DNA from: UBA10649 sp965278945
GTDB lineage: Bacteria; Actinomycetota; Actinomycetes; S36-B12
Assembly: GCA_965278945.1 (NCBI GenBank)
Contig: OZ257128.1
Span: 372,001 to 436,000 of the forward strand
Length of the DNA stretch: 64,000 nucleotides
Reading direction: 5' to 3'
How positions within the stretch are numbered: the stretch's first letter is position 1; the number at the start of each line of letters is the position of its first letter. Both the position numbers and the translations under genes were made by a program. This document shows, in pieces, positions 25,696 to 34,413 of the stretch. The notes under the pieces are model-generated. The model made no database searches. It had not been told where the DNA came from and saw only the letters and a list, made by a program, of their open reading frames with translations.

Positions 25696-28125
25696 CTACG
25701 AGATGCGGATCTTGATCCAGCGCACTGTTCCGTTCGGCAGTTCGACGCCGACGTTGTAGACGCCCTTCTTCTTGAGCAACAGTGCCGGCAGCGTTACGTC
25801 GCCGTTCTTGTCGGTGGTGAGTTCCGCTAGGAAGACGCGCTTTCCGTTGACGACGATGAACGCGTCGACGTCGGTGCGCTTCGGCAGGCCGCTGACCTCG
25901 GGCTGAACAACGTCGCCGACCTCCGCGCGCACCACCGGTGCGTTCGTCAGCTTGACCGTCGGCGGTCGGACTACCTCGGTCGCCTCGACGCTGTTCGCAA
26001 CCCGCTGCGGCACGACGGTCACGTTCGACGAGACGACGATCGCCGTTGGCGGGTTGGTGTTGCTTCCCGTCGGCGTGAACAGCGGAGTAGCCGACGACGC
26101 ACCGGCTCCGGTGCCGGAGCCGGTGCCTGTGCCAGATCCCGTTCCGGTGCCGGAACCCGTCCCCGTACTCGTGCTGCTACCCGTGCCGGTCGCGGTTCCC
26201 GTGGTGGATGAGCCGCCGCTTGAACCTGCAGCACCAAGCGTGTCGGCGCCGTTCAGTGCGTCGAGACCTTCACCTGCCGCGTAGAAGCCGGCGAAGGCCG
26301 GGGCTGCGTCAGCGGATAGCGTGACTCCCAGGCCGCTTAGCGTGAGGATGTTGCCGCTGAGGCTGGGCGCGCCGCTGATCGTTCCCATGGCACCGTTGAA
26401 GCTCTGCATGACACCGGACGACAGGCTCTTCGACGTCAGGCTCGCGTACAGGACGCTTCCCCCGCTCGTGAAGTGCAGTTGGGGATTTGACACGGTCATG
26501 TCGAGGGCGCCGGCATGGCCGACATACTGAACCGAGCCGCCGAAATTCAGAACGCCGGTGTTGGTCGCCGGATCCCACGAGCCGCCGGTGGCAGGGAACT
26601 TGAAGGTGCCGTCGCCGTTCGGTGTCGCGCCGTTGGCTCCAGTCGCCGTGCCGCTGGCGATTCCGCCCGTGATGTATGAGTAGAACGCCGACTTGACGCC
26701 CCAGTCGAGGCTGCCGGACACGACCGGACGCGCGGTGGAAGGAGCGTCGACGGTCGGTACTCCCGAGCCGCCGCCAAGGGCACCGGAGAACGGCGGAGTC
26801 GGAGTGGTGCCGCCACCGCCTCCGGACGTCCCAGCGAGGTTGACGGTGATGGGTGCGGGTGGCTTGGTGAGGTTGCTGCCGGTGGCGCTGGTTGCGTAGA
26901 AGAAGGAGCGCATGCTGGTGGGGAGGGCATCGAGCAGTGCCTGGGAGAACTGGCGTCCGGCGAGCGGGACGCCGGCGCTGATGCTGCCCTCGGTTCCGAC
27001 GCCGTCCCATGGCGGGGTGATCGTCCAGGAGGTCGCGTTGGGGACTGCGGAAATGGTGACCAGCTGGACGCCGGTGGTGGCGGCGTCGAAGGTCGATGCG
27101 CCGGACTGGCGTACCGCGATGTCGGCGGTGACGGTGCCGGCTCCGCCGCTGGCGACAGTGACGACGGGGTTGGAGACCCGGATCGCGAAGTTGCCGAATC
27201 CGGTGTTGCCCATGGTGACCGTGCCGCTGTAGGTCACCGCTGTGGCGCCGGTTGCCGGGTCGTAGGTTCCGGTTCCGCCGGTGAAGACCCAGCCGCCGGA
27301 CTCCTTGGTGACGTTGCCCGATACTGCCTGCGTCTGGGTGAGGCTGTTCACCGCCGGGCCGAAGGCGTAGTCACTCAGCTTCCACGACAACGACGCAGCC
27401 AGCACGGGTTGCGGGGTGGTGTTGAGGTTGACGGTGATGGGTGCGGGTGGCTTGGTGAGGTTGCTGCCGGTGGCGCTGGTTGCGTAGAAGAAGGAGCGCA
27501 TGCTGGTGGGGAGGGCATCGAGCAGTGCCTGGGAGAACTGGCGTCCGGCGAGCGGGACGCCGGCGCTGATGCTGCCCTCGGTTCCGACGCCGTCCCATGG
27601 CGGGGTGATCGTCCAGGAGGTCGCGTTGGGGACTGCGGAAATGGTGACCAGCTGGACGCCGGTGGTGGCGGCGTCGAAGGTCGATGCGCCGGACTGGCGT
27701 ACCGCGATGTCGGCGGTGACGGTGCCGGCTCCGCCGCTGGCGACAGTGACGACGGGGTTGGAGACCCGGATCGCGAAGTTGCCGAATCCGGTGTTGCCCA
27801 ACTCGATGGAGCCGCTATAGGTGAGCGAGCTCGCCCCGGTTGCGGGGTCGTAGGTTCCGGTTCCGCCGGTGAAGACCCAGCCGCCGGACTCCTTGGTGAC
27901 GTTGCCCGATACTGCCTGCGTCTGGGTGAGGCTGTTCACCGCCGGGCCGAAGGCGTAGTCACTGAGCTTCCACGACAGTGACGCGTTGGTGATGGAGACG
28001 CTGGCCGCCGATGCCGGAGGTGCCGCCACGGCGAGGCCGAGCACCGCCATCGCGCTCGCGAGCATGAGGAAGATCAGTCGCGCGGGCAGGGATCGCCGCT
28101 GGGTACGTGGAACGGTGGAGAGCAT
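25696..28125 (-). CDS. Secreted protein with three HtaA domains (haem/iron related)
   Basis: The 809-residue protein has a signal peptide (residues ~1-40). Two near-identical HtaA domains follow (~47-235 and ~243-430, each starting SWKLSDYAFGPAVNSLTQTQ). Then comes a diverged third HtaA domain (~462-650), a Gly/Thr/Ser-rich linker (~655-700), and a C-terminal Ig-like module ending in KIRIS. HtaA domains bind haem at the corynebacterial surface. Tandem IdeR/DtxR-like boxes upstream support iron control. No LPxTG or C-terminal helix is seen, so attachment is unclear. Confidence 0.9.
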   Translation of the reverse strand: MLSTVPRTQRRSLPARLIFLMLASAMAVLGLAVAAPPASAASVSITNASLSWKLSDYAFGPAVNSLTQTQAVSGNVTKESGGWVFTGGTGTYDPATGASSLTYSGSIELGNTGFGNFAIRVSNPVVTVASGGAGTVTADIAVRQSGASTFDAATTGVQLVTISAVPNATSWTITPPWDGVGTEGSISAGVPLAGRQFSQALLDALPTSMRSFFYATSATGSNLTKPPAPITVNLNTTPQPVLAASLSWKLSDYAFGPAVNSLTQTQAVSGNVTKESGGWVFTGGTGTYDPATGATAVTYSGTVTMGNTGFGNFAIRVSNPVVTVASGGAGTVTADIAVRQSGASTFDAATTGVQLVTISAVPNATSWTITPPWDGVGTEGSISAGVPLAGRQFSQALLDALPTSMRSFFYATSATGSNLTKPPAPITVNLAGTSGGGGGTTPTPPFSGALGGGSGVPTVDAPSTARPVVSGSLDWGVKSAFYSYITGGIASGTATGANGATPNGDGTFKFPATGGSWDPATNTGVLNFGGSVQYVGHAGALDMTVSNPQLHFTSGGSVLYASLTSKSLSSGVMQSFNGAMGTISGAPSLSGNILTLSGLGVTLSADAAPAFAGFYAAGEGLDALNGADTLGAAGSSGGSSTTGTATGTGSSTSTGTGSGTGTGSGTGTGSGTGAGASSATPLFTPTGSNTNPPTAIVVSSNVTVVPQRVANSVEATEVVRPPTVKLTNAPVVRAEVGDVVQPEVSGLPKRTDVDAFIVVNGKRVFLAELTTDKNGDVTLPALLLKKKGVYNVGVELPNGTVRWIKIRIS
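26839..28014. repeat. Internal 588-bp tandem duplication inside the HtaA gene
   Basis: Bases 26839-27426 and 27427-28014 are almost identical for long stretches (period 588 bp, 196 codons). The main difference is a short patch, about 27205-27250 versus 27793-27838, which changes the residues around the GTVTMGNTGFG/GSIELGNTGFG segment. The high identity suggests recent duplication or gene conversion. Confidence 0.95.
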
Positions 28126-28159
28126 GGAACTCCTCGAGTGACGGTGCTGGCCGACGTAG

Positions 28160-28198
28160 AAGTAAGGACTACCTAAGTTTGGTAAGGCTATCCTTACT
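28160..28198 (-). promoter_or_regulatory. Two tandem IdeR/DtxR-like iron boxes
   Basis: Read on the minus strand, AGTAAGGATAGCCTTACCA (28198-28180) and ACTTAGGTAGTCCTTACTT (28178-28160) each fit the 19-bp iron-box pattern TTAGGTTAGNCTAACCTAA imperfectly. Centres are 20 bp apart, about two helical turns. They lie 35-73 bp upstream of the HtaA gene start at 28125, where a repressor would block transcription when iron is ample. Confidence 0.85.
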
Positions 28199-28237
28199 TA
28201 TCCGTCAGGTGCAACGTGAGCCCCATCACCCCGGACA

Positions 28238-28275
28238 ATGAAGAAGGGCCACCCGATTGGGTGGCCCTTCTTCAT
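28238..28275. terminator. Hairpin terminator downstream of tRNA-Lys
   Basis: A perfect 17-bp stem (ATGAAGAAGGGCCACCC and its complement) with a GATT loop. It begins 4 bp after the tRNA-Lys 3' end on the minus strand and separates it from the iron-box promoter. Confidence 0.88.
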
Positions 28276-28279
28276 CACG

Positions 28280-28352
<73 letters not shown>

Positions 28353-28423
28353 CAGTAGCGCGCGAGCGGAAATGCTACCAGCGCGACGGCGTGCTCATCC
28401 CACCGCCGTTCTCGCCGCCACCG

Positions 28424-29941
28424 CTATCCCGCCCGTGCCGCGCGCATCGCATTCGAGATCGCCCTGGCAAGCACGTACTGCCCCTCGACGTTCGGGTGGA
28501 ACGAGGCGCTCGGCATCGTCGACAAGAACGTCACTCCGAAGGCCCATGCGTCCTCCTCGGCGCAGACGCCGTGACCGACAGCGGAGTCGCCCGATGCACT
28601 CCACGTCGAGATGACGGGCATCCAGCCGGGCAGCGCTGAAGTCGCGGCGATCTGCTGGTTCATCGATCCCTGCGCGACCGACAGGCTCGCTGTCCCGCCC
28701 CGGGCGCGCGGGTAGGAGTACGGGTTCGCCGGCGTTGTGGTCAGGATCGTGTCGCGCGCCCACGCGAAGTCCTTTCCCGCGATCGTGAAGTAGGAGCACG
28801 CCGAGCCATTCGCCGCTCGGGTGATGTCCGGGTACAGGGTCGGCAGGACTCGCGCCGATGGGGCCAGGACGAGAGGGTCGACGCGCGTGCCGTTCGCCAG
28901 CGTGCAGGTGGCACCGCCCAGGCAGTTCGCGATCCGCCGGAACTTCGGCGCCAGCGCTCCCGTCTCGGCCTGGACTCCGTCCTGGACCGTCGGGTAGGAG
29001 CTCAGCGGGGGGCGAGACGAGCGAGTCAGGGGACAGTCGGTGTTCAGCGCGCAGGCCTCGAGGACGGAGGTGAAGCCGACGTCGTTCCCGCCGACGGAGA
29101 TCGTGACGATGTCGACGGGTCGGGACCCGACGATCGCGCGCGCCTGCTCGACCTGGCTCGCCTGCTGCCCGGCATTGGCCTGCGCGCCGAGGACTCCGTG
29201 GTTCACCGTCGCGCCCGAGCACGACACGTCGACAAGGGTCACGGACGTGGTTGTCGAGGAGTCCTCGAGCATCAGGGCCGCCTGGGCGGGTGCGCCGCGA
29301 GCACTGCGGTGGCATCGATCGTCATCCCAGTACGGACGAAACGATCCCGACTGCCCCGACCTCACCCATGCCTGCACATTGCGCGGGTTGCCCTCGCCGG
29401 ATGCGTAGGAATCGCCAAGGGCGACGACGAGGATGTTGCGCACGGGAATCCGGACGACCGACCGATCTATGTCGGTCGCTGACCTCACCTGGAGCGAAGC
29501 TGTGTAGGTCGCCTCCGGCAGGAAGACGGTCGTCGCGCAGGTCTTCGGTGTCAGGCGCTTCCACGGCGTCGACTCGACGACGCGATCGTCGAGCCTGACC
29601 TGCCAGCGGAATCGCGTGCCGGTCGACTCGCAGGCGTCCAGGCGCACAGGAAAGCCGCGATCGGACAGGTACCACGACAGCGAGCCGCCGATGAGTCGCT
29701 CCTGGGGCTGGGCGACGCGGTTTCCCGCTCCCACGAACGCCTGCGACGGGGACAAGGTCAGCGCCCCGCGGCGCGGCACGCCCCCGTCGCCGTCGATGAT
29801 TCCGTCGCCGTCCGTGTCCTTGGACTGATCGACCATCGACCACCGCGCATTCGCGCTGACGTCAGCCGCAGAGGCCGGAAGCGCCGCGACCAGCGACCCG
29901 AGTCCAACGGCGCTCGCGGTAAGGATCGCCACTGCGCGCAT
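28424..29941 (-). CDS. Secreted SGNH/GDSL-family hydrolase
   Basis: The 505-residue protein has a signal peptide and then a Ca-loop-like DTDGDGIIDGDG near residue 42. An N-terminal Ig-like part precedes an SGNH hydrolase domain. The nucleophile block is VALGDSYASGEG, the oxyanion block is SVGGNDVGFTS, and the His block is ASFHPNVEGQ near the C-terminus. The usual Asp three residues before His is replaced in this stretch by other residues (PSASFH). DDRCHRSARG is shared by actinobacterial secreted esterases and lipases. The substrate is unknown. Confidence 0.88.
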   Translation of the reverse strand: MRAVAILTASAVGLGSLVAALPASAADVSANARWSMVDQSKDTDGDGIIDGDGGVPRRGALTLSPSQAFVGAGNRVAQPQERLIGGSLSWYLSDRGFPVRLDACESTGTRFRWQVRLDDRVVESTPWKRLTPKTCATTVFLPEATYTASLQVRSATDIDRSVVRIPVRNILVVALGDSYASGEGNPRNVQAWVRSGQSGSFRPYWDDDRCHRSARGAPAQAALMLEDSSTTTSVTLVDVSCSGATVNHGVLGAQANAGQQASQVEQARAIVGSRPVDIVTISVGGNDVGFTSVLEACALNTDCPLTRSSRPPLSSYPTVQDGVQAETGALAPKFRRIANCLGGATCTLANGTRVDPLVLAPSARVLPTLYPDITRAANGSACSYFTIAGKDFAWARDTILTTTPANPYSYPRARGGTASLSVAQGSMNQQIAATSALPGWMPVISTWSASGDSAVGHGVCAEEDAWAFGVTFLSTMPSASFHPNVEGQYVLARAISNAMRAARAG

Positions 29942-29980
29942 GCCGACAGGGTACGTCGGCTTGGGCCAGCGTGGGCGGAG

Positions 29981-30010
29981 TTGACGGCATATACCCTAGG
30001 GGGGTATGGT
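29981..30010 (+). promoter_or_regulatory. csoR promoter with CsoR-type operator
   Basis: A -35 TTGACG (29981-29986) and -10 TATGGT (30005-30010) are 18 bp apart. The spacer and -10 contain the near-palindrome ATACCCTAGGGGGGTAT (29991-30007), matching the G-tract/C-tract form of CsoR operators. This supports copper-dependent autoregulation. Confidence 0.85.
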
Positions 30011-30037
30011 ATTACCCACGACACGAGGAGGACGGCG

Positions 30038-30319
30038 ATGCCCGGCTACAGCAGCACGAAGGATGCCCATCTCAATCGGCTGAAGCGCATCGAGGGCCAG
30101 GTCCGCGGCGTGACCAAGATGGTCGAGGACGACAAGTACTGCATCGACATCCTCACGCAGATCTCTGCCGCAACCAAGGCGCTCCAGGGCGTAGCGCTGG
30201 GCCTGCTCGACGAGCACATGAGCCACTGCGTCGTCGACGCGGCTCGCGCCGGCGGTGCCGAGCAGGACCAGAAGCTCAAGGAGGCGAGCGAGGCAATCGC
30301 GCGCCTCGTTCGCAGCTAG
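30038..30319 (+). CDS. csoR: Copper-sensing transcriptional repressor CsoR
   Basis: ATG 30038 is chosen for its GAGGAGG site; the frame is open further upstream. The 93-residue all-helical protein has the Cu(I) ligands C35, H60 and C64 (DKYCIDIL, LLDEHMSHCVV), the CsoR arrangement. It represses the operon until Cu(I) binds. A CsoR-type operator overlaps its promoter. copZ follows after 15 bp. Confidence 0.95.
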   Translation: MPGYSSTKDAHLNRLKRIEGQVRGVTKMVEDDKYCIDILTQISAATKALQGVALGLLDEHMSHCVVDAARAGGAEQDQKLKEASEAIARLVRS

Positions 30320-30334
30320 TTACGAGGAGGAGCA

Positions 30335-30550
30335 ATGACAACGACAACGACAACGACGTACGAGGTCACAGGCATGACGTGCGGTCACTGCGTGAGCTCG
30401 GTGACCGAGGCGGTTGCTGAGCTTCCCGAGGTCGACGACGCCACGGTCGACCTCGACTCGCGCACGCTAGTCGTCATCGGTAAGGCCACGCCCGCGGATG
30501 TCACTGCTGCGGTCGCCGATGCTGGCTACCAGGCCAGCATCCGTCCGTAG
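30335..30550 (+). CDS. copZ: Copper chaperone, heavy-metal-associated domain (CopZ)
   Basis: The 71-residue HMA domain has the Cu(I)-binding motif GMTCGHC near residues 14-20 and a short Thr-rich N-terminus. It passes copper to the CopA ATPase encoded 9 bp downstream. Confidence 0.95.
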   Translation: MTTTTTTTYEVTGMTCGHCVSSVTEAVAELPEVDDATVDLDSRTLVVIGKATPADVTAAVADAGYQASIRP

Positions 30551-30559
30551 GCGGCAAGC

Positions 30560-32791
30560 ATGACCACGGACCATCAGGTCGACCTCGCGATCACGGGAAT
30601 GACGTGTGCATCCTGCGCCAATCGCATCGAGCGGAAACTGAACAAACTCGACGGCGTCGTCGCGACAGTCAACTACGCGACAGAGAAGGCACGAATCACG
30701 TACTCAGCCGACGTCTCCACCGACGATCTCCTGGCGACGGTGGCCGCGGCGGGCTACAGCGCAGCTCTCCCAACTCTTGAACACGCGACGGAGCCGGAAG
30801 CCAGCGACGCCACGTCGGAACTGAGGCGCCGGCTGGTCATCTGCACGATCCTCACCATCCCGATTGTCGCCATGGCGATGATCCCGCTGCTGCAGATCGA
30901 CGGATGGCAGTGGCTCTCGCTGACCCTCGCGGCCCCGGTCGTGGTGTGGGGGGCGCTCCCGTTCCACCGCGCCGCGTGGGCGAACCTGCGCCACGGCACC
31001 ACCACGATGGACACGCTCATCTCCCTCGGAGTGCTCGCCGCGTTCGGCTGGTCGGTCTATGCACTCTTCTTCGGGACCGCAGGCATGATCGGGATGACCC
31101 ACCCGTTCGAGTTCACGCTCCAGCGCGGCGATGGCTCGGGGAACATCTACTTTGAGGCGGCCGCCGGCGTCACCACGCTGATCCTCGCCGGCCGGTACGT
31201 CGAGGCGAAGGCCAAGCGTCGTTCCGGTGCGGCCTTGCGCGCGCTCTTGGAGATGGGCGCCAAGGACGCGTCGGTCATCCGGGCTGGGGTCGAGGCGCTC
31301 GTGCCGATCGACCAGCTCGTCGTGGACGACACCTTCGTCGTTCGGCCGGGGGAGAAGGTCGCGACCGACGGTGTCATCGTCGAAGGAACGTCGGCGATCG
31401 ACGCGAGCATGGTCACGGGCGAGTCGGTCCCGACCGAGGTCGGTCCTGGCGACGCCGTCGTCGGGGCGACCGTCAACGTCGGCGGACGACTGCTGGTCCG
31501 GGCGACCCGGGTTGGAAGCGACACCCAGCTCGCGCAGATGGCGCGCATGGTCGAGGACGCACAGAGCGGCAAGGCCGATGTCCAGCGGCTTGCGGACCGG
31601 ATCAGCGGGATCTTCGTGCCGATCGTCATCGGCATCTCGGTCGCAACTCTCGTCTTCTGGCTGGCCGTGGGAGCGGGCGCGGGAGCCGCGTTCACCGCAG
31701 CGGTTGCCGTCCTGATCATTGCCTGCCCGTGCGCGCTCGGACTTGCCACTCCGACCGCGCTGATGGTGGGCACGGGCAGGGGAGCTCAGCTCGGCATCAT
31801 CATCAAGGGTCCTGAGGTCCTCGAGAGCACCCGGCTCGTCGACACGATCGTGCTCGACAAGACCGGCACGGTCACGACCGGTCGCATGGTGGTCGTCGAT
31901 GTTGTCGCCGGAGCGGGCCAGGGCGAGGCCGAGGTGCTCCGACTGGCCGGCGCGCTTGAATCGGCGAGCGAGCACCCCGTCGGGCGGGCGATCGCGGCCT
32001 TCGCCGGCGCGAGGTTCGGTGCCCTGCCGAGGGTGGACGAGTTCGCGAGCACCGAGGGACTCGGCGTGAGCGGACGGGTCGACGGTCGCACCGTCATAGT
32101 CGGCAGGCAGCAGGTGTTCGCCGCGAGGACGCAGGAGATCGGTGCGGACCTGATGTCGGCGATGACTGTTGCCCACGATGCGGGGCGCACCGCGGTGGTG
32201 GTCGGTTGGGACGGTGCGGCGCGCGGCGTGATCAGCGTCGCGGACACGGTCAAGCCGACGTCGGCGCTGGCCATCCAGCAGCTCAGGGATCTCGGCCTTC
32301 GTCCGATCCTGCTCACCGGCGACAACAGCACGGTTGCCGAGGCGATCGCTGCCGATGTCGGCATCGAGGAGGTCATCTCCGAGGTGCTGCCCGCCGACAA
32401 GGTCGCGGTGGTCGCGCGCCTGCAGGGCGAAGGCCGGGTCGTCGCGATGGTCGGCGACGGGGTCAACGATGCAGCGGCGCTGGCGCAAGCGGACCTGGGC
32501 ATGTCGATGGGGACCGGCACGGACGTCGCGATCGAGGCGAGCGACCTGACCCTGGTGCGCGGTGACCTCGCGGTTGCCGCCGATGCGATCCGGCTGGCCC
32601 GGCGGACGCTGTCGATCATCAAGGGCAACCTCTTTTGGGCATTCGCCTACAACGTCGCCGCGATCCCGCTTGCCGCTGCAGGCCTGCTGAGCCCGGTTAT
32701 CGCCGGCGCGGCGATGGCCTTCAGCTCGGTCTTCGTCGTGGGCAACAGCCTGCGACTGCGCCGCTTCCAGCCGATCAGCGCACATGCCTGA
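30560..32791 (+). CDS. copA: Copper-exporting P-type ATPase CopA
   Basis: The 743-residue P1B-ATPase has one N-terminal HMA domain (GMTCASC, C16 and C19), the membrane CPCALG copper site near residue 389, and the phosphorylation motif DKTGT near 433. The actuator is TGES and the hinge GDGVNDAAALAQAD. Length is normal for one HMA. It exports Cu(I) to the outside. The 3' end overlaps the next gene by 8 bp. Confidence 0.97.
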   Translation: MTTDHQVDLAITGMTCASCANRIERKLNKLDGVVATVNYATEKARITYSADVSTDDLLATVAAAGYSAALPTLEHATEPEASDATSELRRRLVICTILTIPIVAMAMIPLLQIDGWQWLSLTLAAPVVVWGALPFHRAAWANLRHGTTTMDTLISLGVLAAFGWSVYALFFGTAGMIGMTHPFEFTLQRGDGSGNIYFEAAAGVTTLILAGRYVEAKAKRRSGAALRALLEMGAKDASVIRAGVEALVPIDQLVVDDTFVVRPGEKVATDGVIVEGTSAIDASMVTGESVPTEVGPGDAVVGATVNVGGRLLVRATRVGSDTQLAQMARMVEDAQSGKADVQRLADRISGIFVPIVIGISVATLVFWLAVGAGAGAAFTAAVAVLIIACPCALGLATPTALMVGTGRGAQLGIIIKGPEVLESTRLVDTIVLDKTGTVTTGRMVVVDVVAGAGQGEAEVLRLAGALESASEHPVGRAIAAFAGARFGALPRVDEFASTEGLGVSGRVDGRTVIVGRQQVFAARTQEIGADLMSAMTVAHDAGRTAVVVGWDGAARGVISVADTVKPTSALAIQQLRDLGLRPILLTGDNSTVAEAIAADVGIEEVISEVLPADKVAVVARLQGEGRVVAMVGDGVNDAAALAQADLGMSMGTGTDVAIEASDLTLVRGDLAVAADAIRLARRTLSIIKGNLFWAFAYNVAAIPLAAAGLLSPVIAGAAMAFSSVFVVGNSLRLRRFQPISAHA

Positions 32792-33251
32792 CAACCAGCG
32801 ACCGACGGGCCGCGAGCTCACCCGGCTCGCGGTCTCGGCGACGCTGCACTGCCTGCTCGGCTGCGCTATCGGCGAGGTGCTCGGCATGGTGATCGGCACG
32901 TCGCTCGGCTGGAGCGACCTGCAGACCGTCGTGCTGTCGATTGCTCTGGCGTTCGTGTTCGGTTACTCATTCACGATCGGTCCGGTCATGCGGTCAGGCC
33001 GCACGCTGCGTCAGGCGGTTCCCGTGGCCCTGGCCGCGGACACTCTCAGCATCACCGTCATGGAGATCGTCGACAACCTGCTGATGCTGTCGATCCCCGG
33101 CGCGATGGACGCCGGGCCCGGTGCGCTGCTGTTCTGGGGCGCCCTGGCGGTGAGCCTTGTGGTGGCCTTCGTCGTCACCGTTCCCGTGAACAGGTGGCTG
33201 ATCGGGCGCGGCAAGGGACACGCGGTCGTGCATCACATGCACCACGCCTGA
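32784..33251 (+). CDS. DUF4396 membrane protein
   Basis: The 155-residue protein has about four transmembrane helices, the DUF4396 motif TLHCLLGCAIGEVLGM near residue 21, and a His-rich C-terminus (VVHHMHH). Coupling to copA (8-bp overlap) makes it the last gene of the copper operon. The Cys/His residues suggest metal contact. Function of the family is unknown. Confidence 0.85.
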   Translation: MPDNQRPTGRELTRLAVSATLHCLLGCAIGEVLGMVIGTSLGWSDLQTVVLSIALAFVFGYSFTIGPVMRSGRTLRQAVPVALAADTLSITVMEIVDNLLMLSIPGAMDAGPGALLFWGALAVSLVVAFVVTVPVNRWLIGRGKGHAVVHHMHHA

Positions 33252-33288
33252 CATCGTGGTCTCCTTACCAAGGCAGTCGGGAGCAGCT

Positions 33289-33514
33289 ATGCGAAGCGCA
33301 GACATCACCGAGTACGACATCGTCGCGGATACCAGCGACAACAACACCAGTCACATCGACAGCAGCAGCGACACGACGCTGTGCGGAATCACCGTCGTCG
33401 GACTGGACGCGTAGTGCGTCTGCCATCCAGCTCGATGTGCTCCGCGATCGCATCGGCGCGGGCGAGATCTGCGATGCCTGCAGCGCCCAGTTTCTCAGCG
33501 ACGACGCCGCTTAG
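33289..33514 (+). pseudogene. Frameshifted small H-LCG/CxxC protein (fragment pair)
   Basis: ATG 33289 reads 41 codons ending at TAG 33412 and includes HIDSSSDTTLCGITVV. The next frame continues, without a start, as SAIQLDVLRDRIGAGEICDACSAQ to the stop at 33514. Joined by a +1 shift near 33400, the two parts give the same H...LCG...CxxC arrangement as the intact small proteins at 41801-42061 and 42063-42272. It looks like a mutated member of that family, or a sequencing error. The stop overlaps the 3' end of the opposite phosphodiesterase gene. Confidence 0.6.
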
Positions 33515-34413
33515 CGCTGGCGGGAGAAGGACTCCACGCGCTCGGCGGGTGTCATCGCCCTGAGTTCATCGAGTCGAGCCTTGTCGTAGCCGGAGACGGT
33601 CGTCTGCTCGAACGCGGGGATGACCGAGTGCACGATTTGGTCGGCAAAGACCTCGACCAGGTTGAACGACTGCGACCCGTCGATTCCCTTGAACTCGCCT
33701 GGCGCCCATCCGACGTCGAGCGTGTAGCAGGTAGCCGCGGCTACCGAGACCGGGATCCCGGCGAACGTCCCGTAGGTCGAGTAGTGCAGGTGTCCGGCCA
33801 GGATCACGCGGACATCGGTGCCCGCGATCACCTCGCCGAGACGCCGGCGGTCGGTCAGCTCGATGATGCCCATGATCTCAATCGGCGAGGAGATGGGCGG
33901 ATGGTGCATGGCCACGATGGTGCCGTCGGGAGCGGGCTCGGCCAGTTCCGCCGCCAGCCACGCGAGCTGGCTGTCGGTCAGCTCGCCGTGGTTGTAGCCG
34001 GGAACGCTGGTGTCGAGCGCGATGACGCGCAGGCCGCCGATGCGCCACACGCGATCCTGGGTCTGGTCGGTGACCGTCTCGCCGAACAGTTCCGCCGCGA
34101 ATGGCATGCGCACGTCATGGTTGCCCATGACCCAGATGACTGGCGCGGAGAATCGATCGGCGACCGGATTGATCAGCTCCCGGATTCGCGCGTACGCGTC
34201 GGGCTCTCCGAGGTCCGCGAGGTCTCCGGTCACCACGATCGCATCTGGCACCAGATCTGACTTCTCGATTCTGCCCAGCGCGGCGGCAAGCCCTCGGTCG
34301 GTGTCGACGGTTCCGAAGAGCCGCGCCTTGTCCGCCAGGAAGTGCGCGTCGCTCAGGTGCAGCAGCGTGTATGACGGTGCTGGGGACTGGCCGAGCCGTC
34401 CCGATCTACTCAC
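33511..34413 (-). CDS. Calcineurin-like metallophosphoesterase (CpdA-like phosphodiesterase)
   Basis: The 300-residue protein has all metal motifs: LSDAHF, VVTGDLADLG, GNHD, MHHPP and AGHLHYS. This is the class III cyclic nucleotide phosphodiesterase type, often acting on cAMP or 2',3'-cNMP. Substrate is not fixed by sequence. It overlaps the upstream DinB-like gene by 8 bp. Confidence 0.9.
   Translation of the reverse strand: MSRSGRLGQSPAPSYTLLHLSDAHFLADKARLFGTVDTDRGLAAALGRIEKSDLVPDAIVVTGDLADLGEPDAYARIRELINPVADRFSAPVIWVMGNHDVRMPFAAELFGETVTDQTQDRVWRIGGLRVIALDTSVPGYNHGELTDSQLAWLAAELAEPAPDGTIVAMHHPPISSPIEIMGIIELTDRRRLGEVIAGTDVRVILAGHLHYSTYGTFAGIPVSVAAATCYTLDVGWAPGEFKGIDGSQSFNLVEVFADQIVHSVIPAFEQTTVSGYDKARLDELRAMTPAERVESFSRQR

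Noticed and set aside
26100..26190. Short periodic GC-rich repeats resembling a direct-repeat array.
   Set aside because: They encode the Gly/Thr/Ser linker of the HtaA protein; no spacers as in a CRISPR array and no cas genes.
30704..32899. Very long open frame on the minus strand opposite copA.
   Set aside because: copA is clear on the plus strand. The antisense frame is a GC-rich codon-position artefact with low-complexity Arg/Asp/His-rich translation.
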